Source: Marinomonas piezotolerans
Lineage (GTDB): Bacteria; Pseudomonadota; Gammaproteobacteria; Pseudomonadales; Marinomonadaceae
Length of the DNA stretch: 64,000 bases
NCBI RefSeq assembly: GCF_003362755.1
Contig: NZ_QKRA01000002.1
Coordinates: 124,001-188,000, forward strand
Direction: 5' to 3'
Position 1 is the stretch's first letter. Every line of letters begins with the position of its first letter. Made by a program: the position numbers and the translations under genes. Below are positions 1-9,075 of this stretch, piece by piece. The notes beneath the pieces were generated by a model. It saw nothing but the letters and a program-made list of their open reading frames with translations, ran no database searches and had not been told where the DNA came from.

Positions 1-444
1 TCAGCACTGTCTGGCGAGCTACAGCAGTACCCTGATGATCCAATCTTAGCAAGAGCCTGTGGTAATACCCTGTTAAGTGCCATCCGCCATCAAATAGCCA
101 ATAATAAAGACGTACGTTTACGTGGTAATCAACTCGATATCGAAAAGCTTGACCAATTTATCGAGCTTAACTTATCGCGCCGAGTGCACATTAATCAGCT
201 GGCAAACTTTTGCTTTTTAAGTGTTAGTCAATTCCATGAGCGCTTTAAAGAGCGTACAGGGATGACGCCACACCAATACTTGATACGTAAACGCCTCGAA
301 CGCGCTCAGTTGCTATTGCGAGAAGGTCACCCGCCTATTCAAGTCGCAGAAATGTGTGGTTTTTCAAGCCAAAGTGCCATGACCAATGCATTTTCACAAA
401 CTTTAGGCATTACGCCTTTAAAGTATCAAAAGCAGTTTCGTTAA
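1..444 (+). CDS. AraC-family transcriptional regulator, 5' end outside window
   Basis: The open frame runs in from the left edge and ends at 444, giving 147 C-terminal residues. The last 100 residues form the double helix-turn-helix of AraC/XylS regulators: a first HTH around FLSVSQFHERFKERTGMTPHQY and a second around IQVAEMCGFSSQSAMTNAFS, then the usual G-I-T-P-x-x-Y ending. The ligand-binding part lies mostly outside the window. The gene points toward putA, 300 bp downstream. AraC-type proline-responsive activators of putA are known in pseudomonads (PruR), so a role in proline control is plausible but inferred from position only. Confidence 0.85.
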   Translation, partial: SALSGELQQYPDDPILARACGNTLLSAIRHQIANNKDVRLRGNQLDIEKLDQFIELNLSRRVHINQLANFCFLSVSQFHERFKERTGMTPHQYLIRKRLERAQLLLREGHPPIQVAEMCGFSSQSAMTNAFSQTLGITPLKYQKQFR

Positions 445-746
445 CCGCGATACCTATTAAACCTGAGTTACCCGTTGCAAGTAGTTAGCAGCTTTTATAC
501 CCAGCTTTGCAAACGTTAGAGACCATTTGTAAACGTCTAGAAAATTAATCGGATTTTCTTATAAAAAAAACCGATGATTTAGAAAGACCGTTTCCCCCTC
601 CTGTCACTATAGTGCTCCCATGATGTGGAAATGCACGCCTTGAGTTTTGACAAGTCTTTGCAACACTTAAGGTCACATTTTCGAAAACTATTCAAACGGT
701 TTAATACGGAAGCAGTGTCTTTCGGTTGTCGTGGGAGAATCCGACT

Positions 747-3700
747 ATGTTTAACGCACTAGAGGTTTTAGAACCAACCATTCTTGAGCGTCCTCTGAAT
801 GAATTATGGCAACGCATTTCGCCACTTTACAGTGTGAATGAGGAACAGTGGTTGTCTGAACTACTGAAGCTTGCAGAACCAACAGACGCACAACTTAAAG
901 CGAGTACGGATGCCGCGACAACACTGATCCAAGAAGTACGTAAAGACGATACATCCATGTCGATGATTGACTCTCTACTGCTGGAATACAGCCTAGATAC
1001 CAAAGAAGGTATTTTGCTAATGTGCTTGGCCGAAGCACTGATGCGTGTTCCCGATAAAGAAACAGCAGATGCGTTTATCAAAGACCGCTTGAGCGTTGCC
1101 GATTGGGCATCACACGCGAAAAACTCCGATTCGTTTTTCGTGAACGCGTCCACTTGGGGACTTTTGCTAACTGGTAAAATCGTCACTATGGACGAAACCA
1201 AAGATGGCAAACCAGCCAACCTTGTGAACCGTATGGTCAATCGAGTCTCTGAGCCTGTGATTCGCAAAGCGATGAACCAAGCCATGAAAATCATGGGGCA
1301 TCAATTTGTCCTTGGACGCTCCATCAGCGAAGCACTTTCACGCGGTAAGAGCTACCGTGACAAAGGCTACACTTACTCATTCGATATGCTTGGTGAAGCC
1401 GCTCTAACCGCTTCCGACGCCGACAAATACTTAAAATCCTATGAGCAAGCCATTGAATCTGTTGGCAAAGACACCTACAGCAAAGGCCACCGTCCGACCA
1501 TCTCGATCAAATTGTCTGCTCTGCACCCACGTTACGAAGTGGGCTGTGAAGAACGTGTGATGACAGAGCTGTTCGAAAGCGTAAAAGGTCTTATCGCAAA
1601 AGCGCGTGAGCTGAATGTCGGTATCACCATTGACGCCGAAGAAGCCGATCGCTTGGAGTTGTCACTACACTTATTCGAAAAACTGTTCCGTGATGACGTC
1701 ACCAAAGGCTGGGGCTTATTTGGTCTTGTTGTACAAGCGTACTCCAAACGCTGTCTACCCGTATTAAACTGGCTTGCTGCGTTAGCAAAGGATGTCGGGG
1801 ATCGCATCCCGCTACGTCTCGTAAAAGGCGCATACTGGGATTCTGAGATTAAACTGTGTCAGCAACGCGGCTTAAGCGGCTACCCTGTGTACACACGCAA
1901 AGAAGCCACTGACGTGTCTTACCTTGCGTGCGCGCAATTCCTTTTGAGCTCACACACACGTGAATGGATTTTCCCACAGTTCGCAAGCCACAACGCCCAC
2001 ACAATCGCGACCATAGCGACCATTGCGGAAAACCTTGGCGCAACCACGAACGAATACGAATTCCAACGCTTGCACGGTATGGGCGATGCCCTGTACAACC
2101 GCCTAATCAAAGACAAAGACGTCTGTGTACGTATTTACGCACCTGTCGGTAGCCATAAGGATCTACTTCCTTACCTCGTTCGCCGATTGCTTGAAAATGG
2201 TGCCAACAGTTCCTTCGTACACCGTTTGGTCGATGCCAGCCACCCAGTGGAAGAGCTAACGCATCACCCAGTGACGACTCTAAAGAGCCGTAAAACGCTC
2301 GGCAATCCATTTATTAATTTACCGAAAGACATGTTTGCTGACCGTAAGAACTCTTATGGACCAAACATTGAAATCGAATCCGAGTGGAAACCGTTCAAAG
2401 CGTCGGTAGATGCCTTCATGGGCCAAGACACCCAGTGGACAGCATATCCTATCGTCGGTGGTAAAAATCTAGAAACAGATAGCATTCGTGACGTAAACAG
2501 CCCATATGATCACAGCCTAGCAGTGGGTAAAGTTCACTGGGGGACAAAAGACATCGTCGATCAAGCGATCGAAATCGCTGATGCAGCCTACCCAACTTGG
2601 TCTAACACACCCGCCACAGAACGCGCCGCTTGTCTTGAGCGTATGGCGGAGTTGATGGAAGAGAACTACGCGGAATTAGTCGCTATTTGTCACCGAGAAG
2701 CGGGTAAAACCATTCAAGACAGCATTGATGAAGTCCGTGAAGCGGTGGATTTCTGTAACTATTACGCACAGCAAGTTCGTCAAAACTTTGCTGCGCCTAT
2801 TACCTACAAAAACTACCTTGGCAAAGAGCAAAGCGTGCAGCTAACTGGGCGCGGTGTCTTTGCTTGTATTAGTCCTTGGAACTTCCCTCTAGCAATCTTT
2901 ACTGGTCAAGTTGTGGCGGCATTAGCGGCAGGTAACACCGTCGTCTGTAAGGCAGCCGAGCAAACGTCTTTGATCGCTTACCGTGCAGTACAAATGCTGC
3001 ATCAAGCAGGCGTTCCTGGCGAAGCCCTCCATTTCTTACCAGGTAATGGTTCTACCATCGGTGCGCCAATGACCCAGAATAAGCGCATTGCAGGTCTTGC
3101 TTTCACTGGCTCAACAGGGACAGCACAATTGATCAACCGCACCCTCGCAAGTCGTGGCGTCGCACCTGTACCTGTGATTGCTGAAACAGGTGGCCAAAAC
3201 GCCATGCTGATTGACTCAACTTCTCTACCAGAGCAAGTCGTCCGTGATGCAGTTCGCTCTGCTTTTGCATCAGCGGGTCAACGCTGTTCAGCATTACGTG
3301 TTCTGTTCGTTCAAGCGGACATTGCCGATCGTGTCATTCCAATGATTGCTGGCGCAATGAAGGAACAGACCGTTGGTCTACCCTACCTTCACTCAACCGA
3401 TGTGGGCCCAGTCATCGATGAAAAAGCCCAAACCATGTTGTTAGAGCACATCGAAGTGATGAAGAAAGAAGGCAAACTCATTGCTCAATCGGCTCTACCT
3501 GAGTGGGCAGACAAAGGTACGTTTGTCGCGCCAACGGCATTTGAGATTAGCAGCATTGACCAACTCAAAGATGAAAAATTCGGTCCTATCATGCACGTGG
3601 TTCGTTACAAAGCGAAAGACCTAGATAAAGTCATCGACACCATCAACAACTCTGGTTTCGGCCTCACGATGGGGGTTCATAGCCGTAACGAAACAACGTG

Positions 3701-3869
3701 TGCTCGTATCGCGCAACGTGCTCGTGTCGGTAACCTTTACATTAACCGCGACCAAGTTGGTGCGGTGGTTGGCGTTCAACCTTTTGGGGGGCAAGGCTTA
3801 TCGGGCACAGGTCCAAAAGCGGGTGGTCCACACTACCTACCACGTTTTGCCAAAGAGCAGCTCGTTTAA
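747..3869 (+). CDS. putA: Bifunctional proline dehydrogenase / L-glutamate gamma-semialdehyde dehydrogenase PutA
   Basis: The protein (1040 aa) oxidises proline to P5C with FAD and then to glutamate with NAD+. The PRODH barrel spans roughly residues 80-480. The aldehyde dehydrogenase half spans about 530-1020, with catalytic Cys near 847 (AGQRCSALR) and the Glu-containing AETGGQNA motif. There is no N-terminal ribbon-helix-helix DNA-binding domain, so this PutA is not its own repressor. The chain stops where long PutAs continue into a C-terminal ALDH-like domain; here that domain is the next gene, 24 bp downstream. I chose ATG 747 because GGGAG lies 9 nt upstream. A TTG at 726 would add seven residues. 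Confidence 0.95.
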   Translation: MFNALEVLEPTILERPLNELWQRISPLYSVNEEQWLSELLKLAEPTDAQLKASTDAATTLIQEVRKDDTSMSMIDSLLLEYSLDTKEGILLMCLAEALMRVPDKETADAFIKDRLSVADWASHAKNSDSFFVNASTWGLLLTGKIVTMDETKDGKPANLVNRMVNRVSEPVIRKAMNQAMKIMGHQFVLGRSISEALSRGKSYRDKGYTYSFDMLGEAALTASDADKYLKSYEQAIESVGKDTYSKGHRPTISIKLSALHPRYEVGCEERVMTELFESVKGLIAKARELNVGITIDAEEADRLELSLHLFEKLFRDDVTKGWGLFGLVVQAYSKRCLPVLNWLAALAKDVGDRIPLRLVKGAYWDSEIKLCQQRGLSGYPVYTRKEATDVSYLACAQFLLSSHTREWIFPQFASHNAHTIATIATIAENLGATTNEYEFQRLHGMGDALYNRLIKDKDVCVRIYAPVGSHKDLLPYLVRRLLENGANSSFVHRLVDASHPVEELTHHPVTTLKSRKTLGNPFINLPKDMFADRKNSYGPNIEIESEWKPFKASVDAFMGQDTQWTAYPIVGGKNLETDSIRDVNSPYDHSLAVGKVHWGTKDIVDQAIEIADAAYPTWSNTPATERAACLERMAELMEENYAELVAICHREAGKTIQDSIDEVREAVDFCNYYAQQVRQNFAAPITYKNYLGKEQSVQLTGRGVFACISPWNFPLAIFTGQVVAALAAGNTVVCKAAEQTSLIAYRAVQMLHQAGVPGEALHFLPGNGSTIGAPMTQNKRIAGLAFTGSTGTAQLINRTLASRGVAPVPVIAETGGQNAMLIDSTSLPEQVVRDAVRSAFASAGQRCSALRVLFVQADIADRVIPMIAGAMKEQTVGLPYLHSTDVGPVIDEKAQTMLLEHIEVMKKEGKLIAQSALPEWADKGTFVAPTAFEISSIDQLKDEKFGPIMHVVRYKAKDLDKVIDTINNSGFGLTMGVHSRNETTCARIAQRARVGNLYINRDQVGAVVGVQPFGGQGLSGTGPKAGGPHYLPRFAKEQLV

Positions 3870-3893
3870 CCGGTAGTCACAGGAGACAAGATA

Positions 3894-4583
3894 ATGACAA
3901 TCGTAAAACCTATTCAAATTCAAGCGGCTAATAATGCGTTAGAAGCTTGGAACAGTCTTGGTGTACAAGGTCGTGCTGAACTACTGGAAAATGCCGTGAG
4001 CAAATTTTCTGGCGCTCAAGCAAGCATGGCACAATGGCAACTCGATAATGCACGTCACGAAATTGGTGAAGCCGTCGTATTACCTGGGCCCACAGGTGAA
4101 AGCAACGTTCTCTCTACCCATGGTCGAGGTGCTTTTTTAATCACTGCGCAAGATAGCTTCACGAGCGATAGCGCTCTTGTAGCATTGGTGGGGCAGACCT
4201 TTGCTGCCTTGGTTGCAGGCAACCCAGTGATCACAGTAGGCCAAGAAGGCCAAACAATCATGGATAAAATTGCCCCATTCGTAGCGGAAGGAGTCATTCA
4301 GAATGTGGCTACATCTGCGGAAGAATCCATCGTTGCCGCCGAAGACTTAGCAGGCATTGCAACCCTTTGCGACGCGGATCATGCACAAGCCTTGTACTTG
4401 AAGCTGGCAAATAAATCAGGATTGTTGTGCCAGTTGGTAGAAGAAAATGATGTGGATGCTCTCCCTGTCATTGGAGCGCCCCATTACATTTTGCGCTTTG
4501 TGACCGAGCAGACTGTCAGCAATAACACGACCGCGATTGGTGGTAATGCTACCTTACTGGAGCTTGGTAGTAAGGAAGAGTAG
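3894..4583 (+). CDS. Free-standing PutA C-terminal ALDH-superfamily-like domain
   Basis: This 229-residue protein has no catalytic Cys/Glu pair of its own. It resembles the C-terminal ALDH-superfamily domain of long (type B/C) PutA proteins. Its tail, TVSNNTTAIGGNATLLELG, matches the conserved C-terminal motif of those proteins (E. coli PutA ends in a similar SVNTAAAGGNASLM stretch), which is known to close the substrate-channelling tunnel. It follows putA by 24 bp with AGGAG upstream and ends before a good terminator, so the two are one operon. Inference: it binds PutA in trans and seals the channel. Homology is judged by eye. Confidence 0.75.
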   Translation: MTIVKPIQIQAANNALEAWNSLGVQGRAELLENAVSKFSGAQASMAQWQLDNARHEIGEAVVLPGPTGESNVLSTHGRGAFLITAQDSFTSDSALVALVGQTFAALVAGNPVITVGQEGQTIMDKIAPFVAEGVIQNVATSAEESIVAAEDLAGIATLCDADHAQALYLKLANKSGLLCQLVEENDVDALPVIGAPHYILRFVTEQTVSNNTTAIGGNATLLELGSKEE

Positions 4584-4669
4584 TCACTATTGTTCCGTGT
4601 GGGTCGGACGTATGCCATCTGACCCACTTGTTTTAGAGCCTATGTACCTCGCATTAGGCTCAGCTTTAC

Positions 4670-4699
4670 GCCCTCTCCTCCCTAACAGAGGGCTTTTTT
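4670..4699 (+). terminator. Rho-independent terminator of the putA operon
   Basis: A 7-bp stem (GCCCTCT / AGAGGGC, 4670-4676 with 4687-4693) is followed by six T. It lies 87 bp after the PutA C-terminal-domain gene and just before the convergent GGDEF gene. Confidence 0.85.
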
Positions 4700-4701
4700 A
4701 A

Positions 4702-5733
4702 TTACGCTTCGCGCGCTAAACATACCTTGTTACGCCCCTGACTTTTGGCTTGATACAACGCTTGATCGACGCGCTTTAATATACCATCAAGTGCGCAGCC
4801 AACTTTGATCTCGATTACCCCTATAGACATCGTCATGCTCAAGTGAGCACCTTTAAGAATCAGCGATTGAGTAGGCAAGTAATTTCGAATGTACTCGGCG
4901 TACTGCTGTGCTTGTTTCTCATCCGTTTGTTCCATCAAAATATAAAACTCTTCGCCACCGATGCGAAATAAATGGGCATATTCAGGTAATACAGCTAACA
5001 ATTTTTGAACCACAAACTGCAACGCTTGATCTCCACCGTCGTGACCGTGGACATCATTGATATTTTTAAAGTGGTCTAAATCCAAAATAAGTAAGCTGAC
5101 AGGCGAGTCGCTCTTCTGGGAGTTTTGGCGCGCAAGGCGAACCAACTTATCGAATTCACGTCGGTTACTAACACCCGTCAAAGGATCCGTCAGGCTAGCC
5201 CGCTCCAATTGACGCATCAGTTGGTTACGCTCTGTGATGTTTAGCATGACACCCACCTGACCGCCTTTATGACCGTTTCTCTTATAAAAAACAGCTTTAT
5301 TAAACTCTATTTCGAACGTTTCACCAGTTTCTGATTTTACCTGTGTTTCATATACCTGCTTATTACCTTGAGCCAGTAACTTGCAGTCAGCTTGGTAATA
5401 AATGTCGGCCAACTCTTTCGGCGCTACATCATAAACCGAATGCCCAATAACCTTATCAGCGGGTAAACCAAGAAAAGTATTAAACGCCTTGTTGCAACCA
5501 CGATAAATATGCAGCTCATCTTTAAAAAAGATTGGCACTGGAATCGCATCAATCACGGTCTGCAACATGTGTTCAGATTCTTTGTCAGATAACTTTGCAA
5601 CATCACGCTGAGCAAACTGCGCAACTAACCACGCTGCGATAGTCTCGGTTGCGGTGATCGGTAGACTCTGCTGAGCACCCAGCTCAGTCCATTTAATAGA
5701 GTCTTGTAAGCTCCAACTTTCAACCAACATCAA
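4702..5733 (-). CDS. PAS-GGDEF diguanylate cyclase, possibly lacking its original N-terminus
   Basis: A PAS domain (about residues 55-170, ending in the ITERNQL linker) is followed by a GGDEF domain (about 175-340). The active-site motif is intact as GGEEF (residues 259-263), and LDLDHFKNIND supplies the metal-binding Asp. The product would make c-di-GMP. The allosteric RxxD I-site is absent: PEYA stands in its place, so product inhibition is unlikely. The first 45 residues look like the second half of a receiver domain (TELGAQQSLP resembles ELGADDYLxKP). The upstream reading frame is the same and is interrupted only by TAA at 5737-5739. Start is TTG 5733 or ATG 5730, with no clear ribosome site. 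Confidence 0.85.
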   Translation of the reverse strand: MMLVESWSLQDSIKWTELGAQQSLPITATETIAAWLVAQFAQRDVAKLSDKESEHMLQTVIDAIPVPIFFKDELHIYRGCNKAFNTFLGLPADKVIGHSVYDVAPKELADIYYQADCKLLAQGNKQVYETQVKSETGETFEIEFNKAVFYKRNGHKGGQVGVMLNITERNQLMRQLERASLTDPLTGVSNRREFDKLVRLARQNSQKSDSPVSLLILDLDHFKNINDVHGHDGGDQALQFVVQKLLAVLPEYAHLFRIGGEEFYILMEQTDEKQAQQYAEYIRNYLPTQSLILKGAHLSMTMSIGVIEIKVGCALDGILKRVDQALYQAKSQGRNKVCLAREA

Positions 5734-5736
5734 GGT

Positions 5737-5934
5737 TTAGCGGCTTCCAATGTAAGGTGTTTCCGCCTCCAACAAATCCTCAGCGGCCATTAGTACAATC
5801 GAGCCTACAGGACAATCTTGCAGATGAGATACCGGAGCCCACTCGGTAGGCCAATGCGCATCCTTCATTAAGTGCGCCAACGACTCCTTCCATGAAGAAC
5901 AGGCATCCGAGTAATACACGGTAAATACAGCCAT
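5737..5934 (-). pseudogene. Receiver-like N-terminal fragment in frame with the GGDEF gene
   Basis: This 65-codon ORF ends at TAA 5737-5739. It lies in exactly the same frame as the downstream PAS-GGDEF gene, with one sense codon (ACC) between the stop and the downstream TTG. Its pattern, beta strand (VFTVYYSD), helix (SSWKESLAHLM) and another strand (GSIVLMAAED), fits the first half of a degenerate receiver domain. The second half follows the stop. Read through, the gene would encode about 410 residues as REC-PAS-GGDEF. I read it as one gene interrupted by a nonsense codon, but a separately translated small protein or stop-codon read-through cannot be excluded. Confidence 0.6.
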
Positions 5935-6060
5935 TGTAATTCAGTCTTAACTAATATGAGTTTGTGTAAATTTTAGTCAGTGCGATAGCATACATCAACG
6001 AAAACACACCACAATGACTATTTAAATCAGCACTTTATTATCACAGTACCTTCTAAACAT

Positions 6061-6098
6061 AAAAAAACCCACGTAGGTTTTACCTTACGTGGGTTTTT
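6061..6098 (-). terminator. Terminator downstream of the TRAP binding-protein gene
   Basis: The hairpin pairs ACCCACGTA with TACGTGGGT. It is flanked by seven A on the left and five T on the right, so it can work in both directions. It sits 25 bp beyond the stop of the minus-strand TRAP lipoprotein gene. Confidence 0.85.
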
Positions 6099-6122
6099 AA
6101 CCATCTAGTTAGAGGCTAACTG

Positions 6123-7241
6123 TTATTCGCCATCACGCGCGTTGATGTAAGCGCGCTCAGACACTTCATGCCATGCTGATACTTTGTTTAAGAATGCTTT
6201 AAACGATTCATAAACTTTTTTACTCATCTCATCGTTCGCTGCCACTTCTTCCAACGTCTCTTGTGAGGCCTGTTTCAAGGCTTTCAATACGTCGTCAGGG
6301 AAGGGTCGCAAATCAACATTATGCTCATTCACAAGTGTTTGCAGCGCATCGTTATTCAGCGCTGTGAATTCATCTAGCATATCTTGGGTCGCTTCACGCG
6401 CCGCAGAACGAACGATTGCTTGCAGATCCTTTGGCAGCGCTTCAAACGCAGTTTTGTTGACCAACAGCTCCATCGCAGAACCTGGCTCATGCCAGCCTGG
6501 GTAATAGTAGTACTTCGCCGCTTTGTATAGACCAAATGCTAGGTCGTTGTATGGCCCTACCCATTCTGTCGCATCAATCGTACCGGTCTGTAATGCAGTG
6601 AAGATCTCACCACCAGGTAGGTTAATGGGTGATCCACCCAATTTGCCCAGTACTTCCCCACCTAAACCAGGGATACGCATTTTCAGACCTTTAAAGTCAT
6701 CTAAAGCGTTAATTTCTTTATTAAACCAGCCGCCCATCTGTACACCAGTATTACCTGCTGTAAGCGGTTTTAGGTTGAATGGTTCGTACACTTCTTCCCA
6801 CAAGGCCATACCACCACCGTGGTAAATCCATGAGTTAATTTCTTGTGCCGTCATACCAAAAGGTACCGCAGTGAAAAACTGAGCGGCGGGCGCTTTACCT
6901 TTCCAATAATACGCCGCACCGTGTCCCATTTGTGCCGTACCTCGGGATACCGCATCAAACACTTCCAACGGCGGAACCAGTTCACCCGCTGCGTACACTT
7001 TCACTTTTAAGCGTCCACCGGACATTTCGGTAATGTTGCTAGCAAGATGTTCAGCACCCGTGCCCAATCCAGGAAAGTTCTTTGGCCAAGTAGTTACCAT
7101 TTTCCATTCGATCGTCTCTGGTTTTGCCGCTTCAGCCATCGCTGCGTTATTCTGTTCTTCTTTATCTCCCCCGCAAGCAACTAAAGATGCCGCGGTGACG
7201 CCTGCAAGCATCCACTTGCTCCACGATTTCGCATTTATCAT
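6123..7241 (-). CDS. TRAP transporter substrate-binding lipoprotein (DctP/TakP type)
   Basis: The protein (372 aa) begins with a lipoprotein signal: basic start, hydrophobic core, then LVAC with Cys as the lipidation site. After an Ala/Glu-rich linker it has the DctP fold. The segments WVGPYNDLAFGLYKAAKYYY and SRGTAQMGHGAAYYWKGK resemble the TakP subgroup, whose studied members bind 2-keto acids or related carboxylates. ATG 7241 is preferred because AGGG lies 8 nt upstream; GTG 7268 would extend it by nine residues. No dctQ or dctM lies beside it, so it is an orphan here. The permease genes at 62.6-64 kb are a possible but unproven partner. Confidence 0.85.
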   Translation of the reverse strand: MINAKSWSKWMLAGVTAASLVACGGDKEEQNNAAMAEAAKPETIEWKMVTTWPKNFPGLGTGAEHLASNITEMSGGRLKVKVYAAGELVPPLEVFDAVSRGTAQMGHGAAYYWKGKAPAAQFFTAVPFGMTAQEINSWIYHGGGMALWEEVYEPFNLKPLTAGNTGVQMGGWFNKEINALDDFKGLKMRIPGLGGEVLGKLGGSPINLPGGEIFTALQTGTIDATEWVGPYNDLAFGLYKAAKYYYYPGWHEPGSAMELLVNKTAFEALPKDLQAIVRSAAREATQDMLDEFTALNNDALQTLVNEHNVDLRPFPDDVLKALKQASQETLEEVAANDEMSKKVYESFKAFLNKVSAWHEVSERAYINARDGE

Positions 7242-7412
7242 TATTTTATCCCTCAAAAGACCTTTCACATTATTGTTTTTATCACTTCATTACTGAGATC
7301 ACACTAAGCGTTTCTTGTCTCCACATCGCTGTAGACCGTCATTACCCAGCGGGTAAACACGATACTAAGCCGTGACTGTGTCGATCTCAACACTCCTACC
7401 ACTAATCGCTAC

Positions 7413-7446
7413 AAAAAAGCCCCGAGGCTTAATGGCAACGGGGCTA
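7413..7446 (-). terminator. Terminator downstream of the Gfo/Idh/MocA gene
   Basis: The stem AGCCCCG / CGGGGCT (7418-7424 with 7439-7445) is flanked by six A on the plus strand, which makes a T-run on the minus strand. It ends transcription from the minus-strand oxidoreductase gene at 7515. Confidence 0.8.
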
Positions 7447-7514
7447 ATCATGGTTTCACACTGTATCACGAGCGGTCTCAAACCATCCGTTCCCGTGAGT
7501 AGTAATTCAATGAA

Positions 7515-8567
7515 TTAAAATGGTGATCGGTACTGCCAACGTTGACGCGCACCACTGTCTGCAGACTCCATCGCTAGCGCCATTGCATAAACCAGTTCAC
7601 AGGCTTGACGTAACGACACCGGAGCAGGGCCATTATTAAGCACAGCATCCGTTAGTTGTTGGTAATAGTTCAGATACTGACCAGCCGCAATGTGCTCTTC
7701 ACTAGCGTGAATATCATCCTGGGTGGCTGCCGAATAAACAACACTTCTCTGGCGCTTAGCGGCATAGTTTTCCTGATCCGGTTGTTCACCCGCTCGTAAC
7801 GCATCTTCCTGAGCATCTAAGCCAAAACACTGCCAAGCGCCATCGGTAAAGCGCGCGTTAAAGCGACGCATCTCGCCAGCTTCAAAAAGAGTGGCGCCAA
7901 GCCGCACTCGTGTCTTGCCATAGCCAAGCTCTAACTCAAACCAATCATGAGCCTGACTGCCTTCTCGCAAACTATCCACACTCGCATGAATCCAATCCGG
8001 CGTTCCCATGAGAACCAGCATCTGATCCATAAGATGTGGACCTAGATCCCAAAAAATCCCAGAGCCGATACCAGGCTGCTCTCTCCAGCGGTTTTGCGCC
8101 ACAGGACGAAACCTGTCAAAGCGGCTGTCTAAGTGCTTCAATTTACCCAATTCACCCGACTCAACAAGTGATTTAAGACGTAAAAAGTCGCCATCAAAAC
8201 GCCGATTTTGATACACCGTGAAGACTTTGCCCTGCTGCTGCGCTAAGCGACACAACGCTTCAATTTGATCTAACTGTGTCACAGATGGCTTCTCAAGCAC
8301 CACATGCTTGCCAGATTCCAATGCTAATTTTGCTTGTGGGTAGTGCAATGCATTGGGCGTGGTGATCACTACTAAATCAATATCATCAGCGGTTAACAAC
8401 GCATCTGCATCAGCCGTAACATCTACATCAGGCCAATGTGCCAACACGGTATCACGCTGAGAAGAGCATACTCGAGATAACGTCATGCCAGCTTGCTTAG
8501 CAATAAATGGTGCATGAAACACCCGACCAGACAAACCATAACCCACTAGGCCAACCCGAATTGTCAT
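7515..8567 (-). CDS. Gfo/Idh/MocA-family NAD(P)-dependent oxidoreductase (YdgJ-like)
   Basis: The protein (350 aa) has an N-terminal Rossmann fold with VGLVGYGLSGRVFHAPF and the family signature VVLEKPSV, where Lys belongs to the conserved EKP active-site motif. DLGPHLMDQML carries the second catalytic-site His. The layout resembles E. coli YdgJ, an uncharacterised sugar or polyol dehydrogenase relative. The substrate cannot be read from sequence. The gene has its own terminator and is 28 bp downstream of the XRE-2TM gene, so co-transcription is possible. Confidence 0.85.
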   Translation of the reverse strand: MTIRVGLVGYGLSGRVFHAPFIAKQAGMTLSRVCSSQRDTVLAHWPDVDVTADADALLTADDIDLVVITTPNALHYPQAKLALESGKHVVLEKPSVTQLDQIEALCRLAQQQGKVFTVYQNRRFDGDFLRLKSLVESGELGKLKHLDSRFDRFRPVAQNRWREQPGIGSGIFWDLGPHLMDQMLVLMGTPDWIHASVDSLREGSQAHDWFELELGYGKTRVRLGATLFEAGEMRRFNARFTDGAWQCFGLDAQEDALRAGEQPDQENYAAKRQRSVVYSAATQDDIHASEEHIAAGQYLNYYQQLTDAVLNNGPAPVSLRQACELVYAMALAMESADSGARQRWQYRSPF

Positions 8568-8595
8568 GCCTCACTCCATCAAAATTAATAAGTAT

Positions 8596-9075
8596 TTATA
8601 ACTTTCTTCCCAAGTACTTTTCAACCTGACGCTTCTCCCAGCTAGGACCGAACAGTTTAATGAGCTCAAAGGTCGTCAATCCGTGGAACATCAGACCTAA
8701 GCCCCAACCTAATAGTGGCCAGAACGCCCAAATATAATCAGGATTAGTCATCAAATTTATCGTAAATAATACAGGTATCACTACCGCGTATTGTATCAGA
8801 TGCTTATAAAACCCCTTGATCCGTTTAACGCGAGCAAATGCTAAGCGCTCTTCAATATCGACTTTATGCGTTTGATTGTCACTTGTTGTCATGTCGGATT
8901 CCCCTTGCAAGTTTGACACTGTTGTTTCAAATACAGCAGCCAACGCTTTTAGAGATTCCAAACCCGCTTTTTGCCCACTTTCGATTCGCTGAATCGTACG
9001 GACACTCAGCCCACTCAATTGTGAAAGCTGGTCCTGAGACCAACCTCGCTGTAACCTAAGCTTTTTGATTCTCAT
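8596..9075 (-). CDS. XRE-family helix-turn-helix protein with C-terminal 2TM domain
   Basis: Residues 1-57 form a Cro/CI-type HTH (LRLQRGWSQDQLSQLSGLSV). Residues 80-150 carry two hydrophobic segments (LIQYAVVIPVLFTINLM and IWAFWPLLGWGLGLMFHGL) joined by a short loop, as in the 2TM domain often fused to small DNA-binding modules. The protein (159 aa) is probably a membrane-tethered regulator. AAGGA precedes ATG 9075 with 7 nt spacing. The target is unknown; the oxidoreductase gene directly downstream is a candidate. Confidence 0.8.
   Translation of the reverse strand: MRIKKLRLQRGWSQDQLSQLSGLSVRTIQRIESGQKAGLESLKALAAVFETTVSNLQGESDMTTSDNQTHKVDIEERLAFARVKRIKGFYKHLIQYAVVIPVLFTINLMTNPDYIWAFWPLLGWGLGLMFHGLTTFELIKLFGPSWEKRQVEKYLGRKL

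Noticed and set aside
827..1294. 155-codon minus-strand ORF inside putA
   Set aside because: It is a shadow of the putA coding frame with no ribosome site and Ser/Leu-rich composition.
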